Numbered from the stretch's first letter, positions 1 through 6,122 are shown. The stretch: DNA of 6,898 nt from JBIOJM01 sp044450785 (GCA_044450785.1 JBIOJM010000440.1:1-6898), one strand, 5' to 3'. A program made the numbers and translations. The notes: a model not told the origin generated them from the letters alone.

Positions 1-2
1 AA

Positions 3-89
3 TTCAAGGAGCCGGGTCAGGGAAAGAAACGGTTCTCTGACAAAAACCTGCACCAGAAGCTGGGACTGCACCAGCTTCAACGAAAGTAG
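3..89 (+). CDS. C-terminal end of the intron-encoded reverse transcriptase/maturase (partial)
   Basis: An open frame enters from the left edge and ends at TAG 87-89, giving 28 residues that end in DKNLHQKLGLHQLQRK. The fragment is basic and too short to show any reverse transcriptase motif. Its assignment rests on position: it ends about 58 nt before a well-formed group II domain V, where the LtrA-type protein normally ends. The rest of the gene lies outside the window. It could instead be unrelated host sequence, but the spacing to domain V makes the maturase reading the most economical. Confidence 0.5.
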   Translation, partial: FKEPGQGKKRFSDKNLHQKLGLHQLQRK

Positions 90-146
90 CGACAACAGTT
101 CGTGGGCGAACGTGTGAAGCAGTAAATGAGTAAAGCCTTGTCCGAA

Positions 147-291
147 AGCCGGGTGCGGGAAAACCGCACGCCCGGTTTGATGAGCGGGGTGTGGAAACGG
201 AGCATGGCGCGGCTAGTGAGGCACCGGCAACCGAAAGGGCCGGACACAGATAGGCCAAGCCTAAAACCACCGCGCCACACCTCGACTCTAC
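147..291 (+). ncRNA. Group II intron domain V and expanded domain VI
   Basis: Domain V: AGCCGGG (147-153) pairs with CCCGGTT (171-177), including the G148.U176 wobble in the catalytic AGC triad. A two-base bulge (C169 G170) follows, then an upper helix TGCGG (154-158) with CCGCA (164-168) closed by an A-rich loop. Domain VI: GAG (182-184) pairs with CTC (286-288), A285 is left bulged as branch point, and the helix continues with C185-G284 up to GGTGTGG (188-194) with CCACACC (275-281). The tip of domain VI is an insert of about 80 nt carrying CGCGG/CCGCG (208-212/270-274), CCGGC/GCCGG (224-228/239-243) capped by CC-GAAA-GG, and TAGGC/GCCTA (251-255/259-263). These are direct base-pair observations. 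The catalytic role is family knowledge. Confidence 0.82.
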
Positions 292-294
292 AAA

Positions 295-341
295 TCCGCG
301 GCCTTGGGTTCCGGGGGACACCTACTTAATTCCGCGGCCTT
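295..341. repeat. REP-type motif bracketed by 11-bp direct repeats
   Basis: TCCGCGGCCTT occurs at 295-305 and again at 331-341. Between the copies lies GGGTTCCGGGGGACACC followed by TACTTAAT (306-330). The core closely matches GGGTTCCGGGGACACCATAC at 6757-6782. The right copy of the direct repeat encodes the last residues of the transposase remnant on the minus strand. Motifs of the form GGGGACACCATACTTAATT are, as I recall, common next to REP-associated transposase genes, so this is probably the end of such an element, with a one-base insertion (GGGGGACACC) and loss of the A before TAC. Confidence 0.5.
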
Positions 342-520
342 CCCTTGGGGCCGGGTTTCTGCCGTCTCAGGATCCTGCCCAGGTCTTGTTCGAGCGTCGC
401 CAGAAACGCCTCTTCTCCCAGCGGCCGGCCGGTACCCTCGTGGACACGCCGGAGTTTTACGTCCTCTTCGCAAGTCACCTGGGCGAGGAAGGTACGCCAG
501 TTGGGGGCCAACTGGAACAG
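326..520 (-). pseudogene. C-terminal remnant of a REP-associated (Y1/IS200-like) transposase
   Basis: The minus frame ending at TAA (326-328) reads APNWRTFLAQVTCEEDVK, then EGTGRPLGEEAFLATLE, then GRILRRQKPGPKGRPRN. The TGRPLGxxxF segment followed by a basic GPK/RPR tail is characteristic of the C-terminus of REP-associated tyrosine transposases. Only about 60 residues remain; the HUH and catalytic tyrosine regions are absent. Upstream of about position 520 the frame turns into arginine-rich non-coding-like sequence, and recognisable coding switches to another frame (the fragment at 520-690). The stop codon lies inside the REP-type motif, as expected at an element end. Identity is by recognition of the tail. 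Confidence 0.6.
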
Positions 521-690
521 AGGCTTCGCCCGATGTACTTGGCGCCGGTGCTCTTGAGCATCCGGATGTCGTCGTCGAGGTCGCCCCGGCCGTTCAGCAG
601 TCCCTCCGTCGATATCGCCCGGCAGAGGTAGTTGTCCAGCACATCCTGCGACATCGTCCGGTCGAAATGATAGTCGCGGGGCTTCGAGTT
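520..690 (-). pseudogene. Fragment of an uncharacterised protein, fused in frame after the hydrolase stop
   Basis: The minus frame continues in the same register as the upstream hydrolase after its TAG (706-708), and stays open to TGA at 475-477. Between about 690 and 520 it reads like real protein: NSKPRDYHFDRTMSQDVLDN, then LLNGRGDLDDDIRMLKSTG, then AKYIGRSLC. After SLC it degenerates (SSWPPTGVPSSPR), which is where the transposase remnant begins in another frame. I recognise the style of a large secreted planctomycete protein of unknown function (PRDYHF...LLNGRGDLDD...IGRSLC), seen here without its signal peptide and without most of its length. There is no good ribosome-binding site. It is probably a leftover truncated at both ends. 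Confidence 0.5.
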
Positions 691-705
691 CCCATGCGAA
701 GGGGA

Positions 706-2220
706 CTATTGCTGATGGGCAAGTATGAACTCCACGACCGGCTTCGGGTCCCTCGGGGTGGTCGGGTAATGGCCCTTGCCTTCGTCGACGATGACGCGCA
801 TCCGGCCGCCGAGTTCCTTGTATCGTTTCTCGGCGATGCGAGTCTGGTCATCGAGCCATGGGTCGAGGCTGCCGCAGGCGTGGATGAGCGGCACCCCTGC
901 CTTGGCCAGGGAGTCCAGGTGATCGAGCGGAGGCGCCTTCGACATGATGCTGCGGAGGGCCGGATTCTCGCCGTAGATGCAGGAGACCTTGTCCGAGTTC
1001 TCGATGGCCCAGGCGTAGGCTTCACCGGCCGCCGTCCCGGCACCTTCCATTACCGGCTTCCCGGAGAAGCCGTGGTCGACGAGCAGCTTGTAGGTCGCGT
1101 CCCACTGTTGCCGCACCGGGCCGGCCTGCGCGACGAGAGGGGCGACAACGATGTGAAAGCCCTTGGCCAGCAAGGCCTGATCGACCGCCGCATCCCGACC
1201 GATTGGGTCCGCCCGGAACACCCAGGGCTTACTTGGGGCGGCGGCCTTCGGCACGATCACTGCCATCCCCGCCAGGCCCCATTGGCTGCCGGTCTTGGCG
1301 TCGTAGCGGTCGTAACACTCCGCGAACCCCGGACCGCGGCAGGTGACATAGGTCTTCTCTTCCTTGAGGTAGCGGTACGAGTTCGCGAGGCTGTAATAGT
1401 AGGACTTCGTGAAGTTCTCGCCAGCAAATGCGGGCCGATCGCCGCTCGTGCGGGTGTGCTCCACGATCCAGTCCGCGATCGGTCTGGGATCGCGCAGGCT
1501 GTGGGGATGATGGGCCGGGCCGTCCTTGATCATCACAGTGATCCGGCCACCCAGCTTGTGGTAGCGGTCCTCGATGGCCAGGGTATGCCGCTCCAGGAGA
1601 AAATCCTGGCTGCCGCAGACGTTCATCAGCGAGACGTCATTCCCGGCCAATTCACCGAGTTTTGCGAACTCGCCGGGCCTGATCGCGGGATTGTCGGCGT
1701 AGATGCACGAGACCTTATCGGGATGGGCCGTTGCCCACTCGTAGGCGTTGACTCCGCCCTTGCTCATGCCGACGAACGCCGGCTTCTTGGACAGTCCGTG
1801 CTTCTCGGTCAGGTAGGCGTACCAGGCGTCCCATTGCTTGCCGGGATCAGGCGTGATGAAGGCGACATGGAAACCCCGCCTGAGCAGCTCGACCTCGGCC
1901 TGCGGCTCGTGGTCCCAGTAACAGCCTTGCCAGGACCATGGGTTGCCGGGTACCGCCTGCTTCGGGACAATCACGATGCACCGCCGCCGGCCCTTTTCCG
2001 GGGCCTTGACTCCGAAGCCTTCGCTCTCATGCCTCTTGAATGGCGTGATGGCCAGGCCGTCCTCCTCCATCACGAAGTCGAAACGGTCGAACCCATCGTG
2101 CCAGGTGGACTTTTCGCCCTCGAACCGGGTGTAACCGTCCGCTGCCTGAGTGACCGTCGGGTTCCAGAGGATCGTCGCAACGAGAAGCATCGCGAGGTAG
2201 AAACGTGTATGATGATTCAT
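706..2220 (-). CDS. Secreted tandem alpha/beta-hydrolase (esterase-like), second domain degenerate
   Basis: A 504-residue protein from ATG 2220. Residues 1-26 form a signal peptide (hydrophobic YLAMLLVATILW, cleavage probable after TQA), so it should act in the periplasm or outside. Two homologous halves follow. Half one (about 50-255) has the nucleophile elbow GMSKGG with Ser153, an acid candidate Asp206 in CGSQDF and His237/238 in GPAHHPH. Half two (about 300-500) repeats the fold: DKVSCIYGENPAL mirrors DKVSCIYADNPAI, CGSLDP holds Asp453 and GKGHYP holds His484. The elbow, however, reads EGAGTAAG, with Gly395 in place of serine. Half one is therefore probably catalytic and half two structural or substrate-binding. 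Substrate unknown; similar proteins are annotated as esterase-like hydrolases. An in-frame ATG at 2247 would overlap the upstream gene by 23 nt; I prefer 2220 because it starts the signal peptide cleanly and leaves a 4-nt gap. Neither start has a strong Shine-Dalgarno, consistent with coupling to the upstream gene. Confidence 0.82.
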   Translation of the reverse strand: MNHHTRFYLAMLLVATILWNPTVTQAADGYTRFEGEKSTWHDGFDRFDFVMEEDGLAITPFKRHESEGFGVKAPEKGRRRCIVIVPKQAVPGNPWSWQGCYWDHEPQAEVELLRRGFHVAFITPDPGKQWDAWYAYLTEKHGLSKKPAFVGMSKGGVNAYEWATAHPDKVSCIYADNPAIRPGEFAKLGELAGNDVSLMNVCGSQDFLLERHTLAIEDRYHKLGGRITVMIKDGPAHHPHSLRDPRPIADWIVEHTRTSGDRPAFAGENFTKSYYYSLANSYRYLKEEKTYVTCRGPGFAECYDRYDAKTGSQWGLAGMAVIVPKAAAPSKPWVFRADPIGRDAAVDQALLAKGFHIVVAPLVAQAGPVRQQWDATYKLLVDHGFSGKPVMEGAGTAAGEAYAWAIENSDKVSCIYGENPALRSIMSKAPPLDHLDSLAKAGVPLIHACGSLDPWLDDQTRIAEKRYKELGGRMRVIVDEGKGHYPTTPRDPKPVVEFILAHQQ

Positions 2221-2224
2221 CGTA

Positions 2225-2725
2225 TTATGCGTGTTGATTCGGGGCATCGGCGTGGCAGCAGAGGTCGATCACCACGCTGCTAGCCAGAATCAAGACGTCG
2301 TCCTCGCGGTCGGTAATTTCGACACCGTAGCTGTCGGTCCAGGAGAAGTACTTCTTCGAGACCGTCGCGACCTCGCGGCCGTGCCGTCGAAAGGTGTATT
2401 CATAGTCGAACAAGCTGCCCGTTGCCTCGAGATCGTCCGGGCCGGGGACGTCCACCGTGAACTTGCAGAACGCAAAGGTGAAGACGTGCTTGCTCACAGT
2501 CGCGACGACCTGCCCGCTGCGCACAATGTCGTACGACGGGCCCCACGACACGAGCCTTTGGCGTATCTCGGCGAGTTCGTTGCCGGCCATGTCCAGGAAG
2601 ACGAGGCGCTTCCGTAGCACGACAAAAGCCTTGCCGTCCACCAAGTACACGTCGCGCCCGTTCTGATCAAGGATGCGGTAGTCGTCACCCCAGCAGAACA
2701 GCTTTTGCTTCATCGCGTAACGCAT
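2225..2725 (-). CDS. LURP-one-related (LOR/YxjI-like, tubby-fold) protein
   Basis: A 166-residue protein resembling the LURP-one-related family, small beta-barrel proteins related to Tubby C-terminal domains; function in bacteria is unknown. Family-like segments, in order: MRYAMKQKLFCWGDDYRI (N-terminus), DVYLVDGKAF (about 25-34), LDMAGNELAEIRQRLVSWGP (about 44-63), FTVDVPGPDDLEATG (about 89-103), ATVSKKYFSWTDSYGVEI (about 120-137) and DDVLILASSVVIDLCCH (about 142-158). Full length for the family, with no signal peptide or membrane segment, so probably cytoplasmic. GAGG at 2733-2736 lies 7 nt before ATG 2725 and supports this start over the internal Met5. The hydrolase gene starts 4 nt after the stop, so the two are probably one transcript; why a cytoplasmic LOR protein is paired with a secreted hydrolase is not clear. 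The CCWG/CCH cysteines are typical, not odd. Confidence 0.85.
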   Translation of the reverse strand: MRYAMKQKLFCWGDDYRILDQNGRDVYLVDGKAFVVLRKRLVFLDMAGNELAEIRQRLVSWGPSYDIVRSGQVVATVSKHVFTFAFCKFTVDVPGPDDLEATGSLFDYEYTFRRHGREVATVSKKYFSWTDSYGVEITDREDDVLILASSVVIDLCCHADAPNQHA

Positions 2726-2856
2726 GCCGACGCCTCAAGAATGGGTCGAACACAGAGGTACACCGGCGTGACCACGAGGTCTCCCGGCTCGTTCGGTGGC
2801 TCGGAACGACCGGCTCCCTCCGGCTTGTGTCGGTAAGCCCAGTGCGCAGAAAGAAT

Positions 2857-2888
2857 AACGCCGCTCGCGATCTTTCACAAGCGGCGTT
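2857..2888 (-). terminator. Hairpin, possible terminator downstream of the kinase-like gene
   Basis: AACGCCGCT (2857-2865) is perfectly complementary to AGCGGCGTT (2880-2888), with a 14-nt loop. Read on the minus strand, the GC-rich stem is followed by ATTCTTTCT, a weak T-rich tail. Its position between the end of the kinase-like gene and the LOR start fits a terminator or attenuator that separates the two transcripts. The loop is long and the T-tract interrupted, so efficiency is doubtful. Confidence 0.4.
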
Positions 2889-2979
2889 CGTTTGGAGGCG
2901 GCGGAAATTACACCCGAGGTCGCCGGCCATCATGGATTTGGCCCGGGGGTGTTGAAGTTTGGGCCGCGGATTGGAGGCT

Positions 2980-3070
2980 CGGGGACGGAAACAGGGACGC
3001 GATCAGTTTGCCCAGGAGCCTGAGCAGCGGATTGCTCTCAATACCAATCGCGTCCCTGTTTCCGTCCCCG
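2980..3070. repeat. REPIN/MITE-like inverted repeat, 24-bp perfect arms
   Basis: The arm at 2980-3003 (begins CGGGGACGGAAACAGGGACG) is the exact reverse complement of 3047-3070, with a 43-nt spacer. The spacer has an inner hairpin, GAGCA/TGCTC (3022-3026/3033-3037). Two inverted REP-like arms around a short spacer, with no coding capacity, is the layout of a REPIN or a small MITE mobilised by a REP-associated transposase. The arms share the GGGGAC start with the motifs at 306-330 and 6757-6782. It could also form a strong transcriptional barrier between the convergently read flanks. There is no obvious target-site duplication. Confidence 0.6.
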
Positions 3071-3180
3071 CCGCGACCGAGAATGCCGCGACTCGTAACC
3101 GACCGCCGATCGAACGCACCTTCTACGGTGCGGCGCAGCAGAACGTGCACGATCATACGCCAAAACCCGTGCTGGCCCAT

Positions 3181-5751
3181 TCATCGCCGCGCGCCGCCGT
3201 TTGTGCCGGTTTTGAAGGAGAGTTGCTCAAACCGCACGGTGAAGGGCGCATTGCCGGAGTTGATGGCATCGAGGCCGACCTGGAGCTTGGCGGTCCGGAC
3301 GCCGCGGATCGGCTCCAGTTCCGACCAGTACCTCCCGTCGCTGCTGGTGAATCCGCGTATGGTGCCGCCGCGGCGCGCGAGCCGGAGATAAGTCGTGCCG
3401 GTGGTGAGCGGACCGTTGTGACCGACCACGCCCCTGCCGCCGATGTGCTGCTCGAATATGGCAAACGGACTGAAAGATCCCTGGTCGTAGACGACCCCGC
3501 GCTCTAACCGGATGAAATTGTCACCGCCGTCGCAGATGACGATTCCACCCCCGACGAACGGGATCCCTCCCGCTCGGTTACAAATGCTCCCCGGCCTGAA
3601 GTCCCCCTCAACCCGGACCTCGACTTCGAAGTCTCCCTCCACGTCCCGCACGACGCGCGGGGCATTGTACTTGCCGATGTCAGCGTTCAGGTCATGCAGA
3701 GTAGGGGGGACTGTGATCGTCAGTGTGGTGCGTTCGCCGTTCATCTGACAATCCCCGTCGGGGTCGATGGCCAGGCCCCACCCGGCGATCTCGCGTGCGC
3801 GAAGATCGACCGCCGGGCCGCTCTGGCCGAGAATCGCCGACGTGCTGCCCGCGGGTGGTGCAGGCGGCGCCGCGGCCGCCCGATTCGGACCGGCGCCGGG
3901 GGCCCGCGCCGCGGGCGCGGTGATCGCTGCGGGGGCGGGTTGCGCTGCAACGGCGATGCGGGAGCGATCCTTTCCGTCGGCTGCGACGTTCCCTCCCTCG
4001 CGGTCTGCGGTGTTTTTGCCCGAGCGCGAGCCTGAGAAGAGGTGAAAAGGGAAAAAAAGAGCGGTAACCGCCGCAATCGCCAGAATCGCGATCACGGCCA
4101 GTCCTCCGCCGTTCGACCGGCGGCGAGATCCAGTCATCTCCAATCGCGCAGGGAGCGGCTGTTTCGAAATGGGGGGCCTGAGCGCGGGTGGCAGCTCAAC
4201 GGGTGGCGCTTCCGGTCGCGCATCCGTCACGAGGTCTTCGAGGTCAAGATCGGGATCGAACCACAATCCCTCGTGCTGCCGGGGGCGGGCGAAAACCGAC
4301 GGATCGGGCTTGCTGCCGCGCGGCCCCGCCTGCTTGAGCGACTTCTCGTTAAAGGCCAAGAGCTCGCGCGGCGATTTCCCCGGCGCGGAGCCGCGCCCGT
4401 CGTTGGCCGCGATCGCGGTCTTCGACGCTTCCAAAAGCGCGATCATTTCGGTCATCGAGCTCGGGCGCTCGTCCGGCCGCTTGGCCACCATCTTGAGATA
4501 GGCAGCCTCGAGCACGGCGGGTACATCAGGCCGAGTGGTGCGCAAGGGGGGCGTGGGGCGCTCGACGCGGGCCGTCAGACGCGTCGGCGCAGTTTCCCCC
4601 GGAAACGGCTCCTCGCCAGTCAGCAGAAAGTAGAGCGTGCAGCCCAGGCTGTAGATGTCAGCCCGATGGTCGACACCTTGGGAGCCTTGGGCCTGCTCCG
4701 GGGCCAGATAACCGGGCGTCCCCGTGTCCGTACCGCTTCCGGTCAGCCGGCCGCCGGTGTCCCGGGTGATCGGTTTGCTCGGCTCGATGATCCGGGCCAA
4801 TCCCACGCCGGTCACGCGCAGCGTCCGGGCCTTTTTGTCGAGCATGAGCTTGCTCGGTTTGATGTGGTGGTGGCAGATTCCCTGGGCATGGGCGGCTGCG
4901 AGACCCCGCGCGGCCTGGATCAAGCACTCGATCGCCAAATTGGCCTGCATCGGCCCGCGCTCGCGCACAATTTGGCCGAGGTCGCGACCCGCGACATAAT
5001 CCATCACGATGAACGGAACGCCGCCGTCTAGGTCGGCATCGAATGCGGCCACGAGGTTGGGGTGATTGAGCTGTCCTGCCGCCTCGAGGTCCCGGCGAAC
5101 GCGCATCACCGCGTTCTGGTCGCTTGCGAGCGCAGCAGGCAGGATCTTGAGGGCACCGACGCACCCGACTTGGCGGTGGCGAGCCTTGAAGACGGAGCCG
5201 ATTCCCCCTTGGCCGAGCTCGTCCAGGATCAGGTAGTTGCCGATCAAAAGGCTGCGGCTCTTGTTCTGACAGAGAGCGGCCGCCTGGTGACGGGTGAGTT
5301 TGCCGGCGTTGATCAAGCGGCGCGACAGGCCGGCAACTCCCGCGGCGGGATCGACGGTAAGCGCCTTGAGCTCCGCCGCGTTGGCGAGGCCCAGCTCGGT
5401 CACCGCGCATACGAATTCTTCGAGCGAGACGACGATCGAGGGGTTCGCAGCGTCGCTGTCCGCGTGGCGGGCGCCCCCCGCATCCTCTTCGGGGTCCACC
5501 AGCGTGAACGTCACAACCTCCTGGGAGTTTCCCGCCGTCTTCGAGCCAGCGCCCGCGACCGCGTCGCCCGCATCGTCTTCCAGGACCAGCTCGAACGTCA
5601 CAAGCTCCTGGGAATTTCGCGCTGTCTTCGAGCCAGCGCCCGCGACCGCGTTGCCCGGATCGTCTTCCGGGACCAGCTCAAACGTCACAATCTCCTCGGC
5701 GCGTCGCCCCCTGTTGGATCCAGCGCCCTTGGCGTCGTCGCCCGCCGCCAT
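3181..5751 (-). CDS. Transmembrane protein-kinase-fold receptor, probable pseudokinase, with DUF1349-like C-terminus
   Basis: 856 residues. In order: N-terminal 29-residue repeats (about 20-90); helper segment before the kinase, with KLTRHQAAALCQNKSRSLL (about 151-169); kinase fold (about 171-445); low-complexity linker; one membrane helix (about 550-572, LAVIAILAIAAVTALFF); Ala/Pro-rich stretch (about 600-640); and an outer domain (about 645-850) like the concanavalin-type DUF1349 fold (WGLAIDPDGDCQ, SSDGRYWSELEPI, LQVGLDAINSG). Kept: glycine loop GQGGIGSV, Lys202 (GALK) and APE at 350-352. Lost: HRD reads HHH (His296 for Asp), the Mg-binding Asn is Lys301 (HIKPSKLML), DFG is GVG (Gly315 for Asp), and the alpha-C Glu position is Asp221. 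This predicts no normal phosphotransfer; ATP binding may persist. Start 5751 is chosen over an upstream in-frame ATG at 5814 because GGGAGG lies 7 nt before it. Planctomycetes carry many intact kinases of this layout. Ligand and partner unknown. Confidence 0.85.
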   Translation of the reverse strand: MAAGDDAKGAGSNRGRRAEEIVTFELVPEDDPGNAVAGAGSKTARNSQELVTFELVLEDDAGDAVAGAGSKTAGNSQEVVTFTLVDPEEDAGGARHADSDAANPSIVVSLEEFVCAVTELGLANAAELKALTVDPAAGVAGLSRRLINAGKLTRHQAAALCQNKSRSLLIGNYLILDELGQGGIGSVFKARHRQVGCVGALKILPAALASDQNAVMRVRRDLEAAGQLNHPNLVAAFDADLDGGVPFIVMDYVAGRDLGQIVRERGPMQANLAIECLIQAARGLAAAHAQGICHHHIKPSKLMLDKKARTLRVTGVGLARIIEPSKPITRDTGGRLTGSGTDTGTPGYLAPEQAQGSQGVDHRADIYSLGCTLYFLLTGEEPFPGETAPTRLTARVERPTPPLRTTRPDVPAVLEAAYLKMVAKRPDERPSSMTEMIALLEASKTAIAANDGRGSAPGKSPRELLAFNEKSLKQAGPRGSKPDPSVFARPRQHEGLWFDPDLDLEDLVTDARPEAPPVELPPALRPPISKQPLPARLEMTGSRRRSNGGGLAVIAILAIAAVTALFFPFHLFSGSRSGKNTADREGGNVAADGKDRSRIAVAAQPAPAAITAPAARAPGAGPNRAAAAPPAPPAGSTSAILGQSGPAVDLRAREIAGWGLAIDPDGDCQMNGERTTLTITVPPTLHDLNADIGKYNAPRVVRDVEGDFEVEVRVEGDFRPGSICNRAGGIPFVGGGIVICDGGDNFIRLERGVVYDQGSFSPFAIFEQHIGGRGVVGHNGPLTTGTTYLRLARRGGTIRGFTSSDGRYWSELEPIRGVRTAKLQVGLDAINSGNAPFTVRFEQLSFKTGTNGGARR
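5515..5688 (-). repeat. 87-bp tandem repeat encoding a 29-residue unit
   Basis: VTF codons begin at 5688, 5601 and 5514, exactly 87 bp apart. Two full units (VTFELVPEDDPGNAVAGAG... and VTFELVLEDDAGDAVAGAG...) are followed by a partial third (VTFTLVDPEEDAGG). Each unit is an acidic VTFxLV(P/L/D)E(D/E)D patch followed by an Ala/Gly spacer ending SKTAxNSQE. The copies are very similar at the DNA level, suggesting recent duplication or slippage inside the kinase-like gene. Confidence 0.85.
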
Positions 5752-5758
5752 CTTGAGT

Positions 5759-5764
5759 CCTCCC
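5759..5764 (-). promoter_or_regulatory. Shine-Dalgarno GGGAGG that sets the kinase-like start
   Basis: GGGAGG on the minus strand lies 7 nt upstream of ATG 5751. The LOR gene (GAGG, 2733-2736) and the antitoxin gene (AAGGAG, 6619-6624) show the same 7-nt spacing, so it is the local norm and argues against the in-frame ATG at 5814. Confidence 0.75.
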
Positions 5765-5771
5765 AACAAAG

Positions 5772-6065
5772 CTATGCCGCCCTTCGAGAGGTATGGAACG
5801 CACACAGCATACACAAAACGGAAAGGACAGGCATTGAGAAATGATCGGCGAACCGCGCCGATGGCTTGCAGGCGGAAAAGGCCGGGACGGCCGACGGCGT
5901 GCTCGATGCGATCCGCGCTTCAAGTTCTTCGAGCCGGTTCTCGATCCATGCTTTACGGTCGTGCGGCCCTTCGCCCAGCAAGAACGCGCGGTGCACGCAG
6001 CGCGACACGCAGTGGTACCAGCGGGCCACCGAAGTATCAATCAGTTGAGAGCGAGCGATCGTCAT
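5772..6065 (-). pseudogene. N-terminal remnant of a REP-associated (Y1/IS200-like) transposase
   Basis: From ATG 6065 the frame reads MTIARSQLIDTSVARWYHCV, then SRCVHRAFLLGEGPHDRKAW, then IENRLEELEARIAS, and then loses family character (STPSAVPAFSACKPS...) until its stop at 5772. The opening is the usual start of REP-associated tyrosine transposases (LID.SV..WYHC.SRCVRRAFL, then RK.WIE.RL.EL). Everything after the first 47 or so residues is missing, including the HUH (NHLH-type) motif and the catalytic tyrosine, so it cannot be active. AGGAG at 6078-6082 sits 12 nt before the ATG. Translation may in principle start further upstream in the same frame (6167), but that extension is not family-like. 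Confidence 0.75.
5844..5862 (-). terminator. Short hairpin between transposase remnant and kinase-like gene
   Basis: ATCGGCG (5844-5850) pairs with CGCCGAT (5856-5862) around a 5-nt loop. Read on the minus strand it is followed by CATTTCTCA, a poor T-tract. It lies in the degenerate part of the transposase remnant, about 90 nt before the kinase-like start. It could end transcripts arriving from the TA locus, or be a REP-type palindrome. Confidence 0.3.
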
Positions 6066-6103
6066 CGATCGGGTGATCTCCTGGAGTAATCGCATACTGT
6101 ACG

Positions 6104-6122
6104 CCTGACGCCTTCGGTCAGG
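6104..6122. repeat. REP-like palindrome upstream of the transposase remnant
   Basis: CCTGAC (6104-6109) pairs with GTCAGG (6117-6122) around GCCTTCG. It sits about 40 nt upstream of the REP-associated transposase start, the usual place for a REP hairpin recognised by such enzymes. The stem is short, so this is suggestive only. Confidence 0.35.

Larger units (their letters stand above)
1..291 (+). mobile_element. Group II intron, 3' part (5' part outside the window)
   Basis: This is the tail of a bacterial group II intron, a self-splicing RNA and retroelement. It contains, in order, the end of a reading frame (stop TAG at 87-89), a short linker, domain V at 147-177 and domain VI at 182-288. 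The 3' splice site is inferred just after C291, because the bulged branch-point A285 lies seven nucleotides from the end and the last bases are TAC. The intron-encoded protein sits in domain IV, just before domain V, which is the expected order. The DNA after 291 (AAATCCGCGG...) would be the 3' exon. It matches in type and orientation the intron start at 6785, but the two need not be one element. Subclass IIC-like is a guess from the short GAAA-capped domain V. Confidence 0.8.
2726..3180. other. Intergenic region between the kinase-like gene and the LOR gene
   Basis: 455 bp with no convincing gene. It holds the hairpin at 2857-2888, the long inverted repeat at 2980-3070, an imperfect hairpin at 2784-2813 (CCGG..CGTTC with GAACG.CCGG) and a small GGTGCG hairpin around 3115-3132. 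An ATG directly after the kinase-like stop (TGAATG at 3183-3178) opens 90 codons on the minus strand, but that frame runs straight through the inverted repeat and has no family character. I saw no clear -10/-35 pair for the LOR gene. Confidence 0.6.

Noticed and set aside
126..329. 67-codon plus frame (MSKALSESR...)
   Set aside because: It lies on intron domains V and VI, whose base pairing fully explains the sequence.
304..2283. 659-codon open frame on the plus strand
   Set aside because: It runs antisense to the hydrolase, which has a signal peptide, catalytic motifs and an internal duplication. The plus frame has no domain character and is explained by high GC.
2908..3180. 90-codon minus-strand frame starting directly after the kinase-like stop
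   Set aside because: It reads through both arms of the 24-bp inverted repeat, lacks a ribosome-binding site and shows no family features.
4042..5031. 329-codon open frame on the plus strand
   Set aside because: It is antisense to the kinase-fold region and rich in Arg/Gly with no recognisable family.
5506..5700. Repeats considered as a CRISPR-like array
   Set aside because: The units are contiguous 87-bp coding repeats in frame, without unique spacers.
5062..6076. Long plus frames over the kinase-like N-terminus
   Set aside because: They mirror the 87-bp repeat on the opposite strand and are shadows of the real minus-strand gene.
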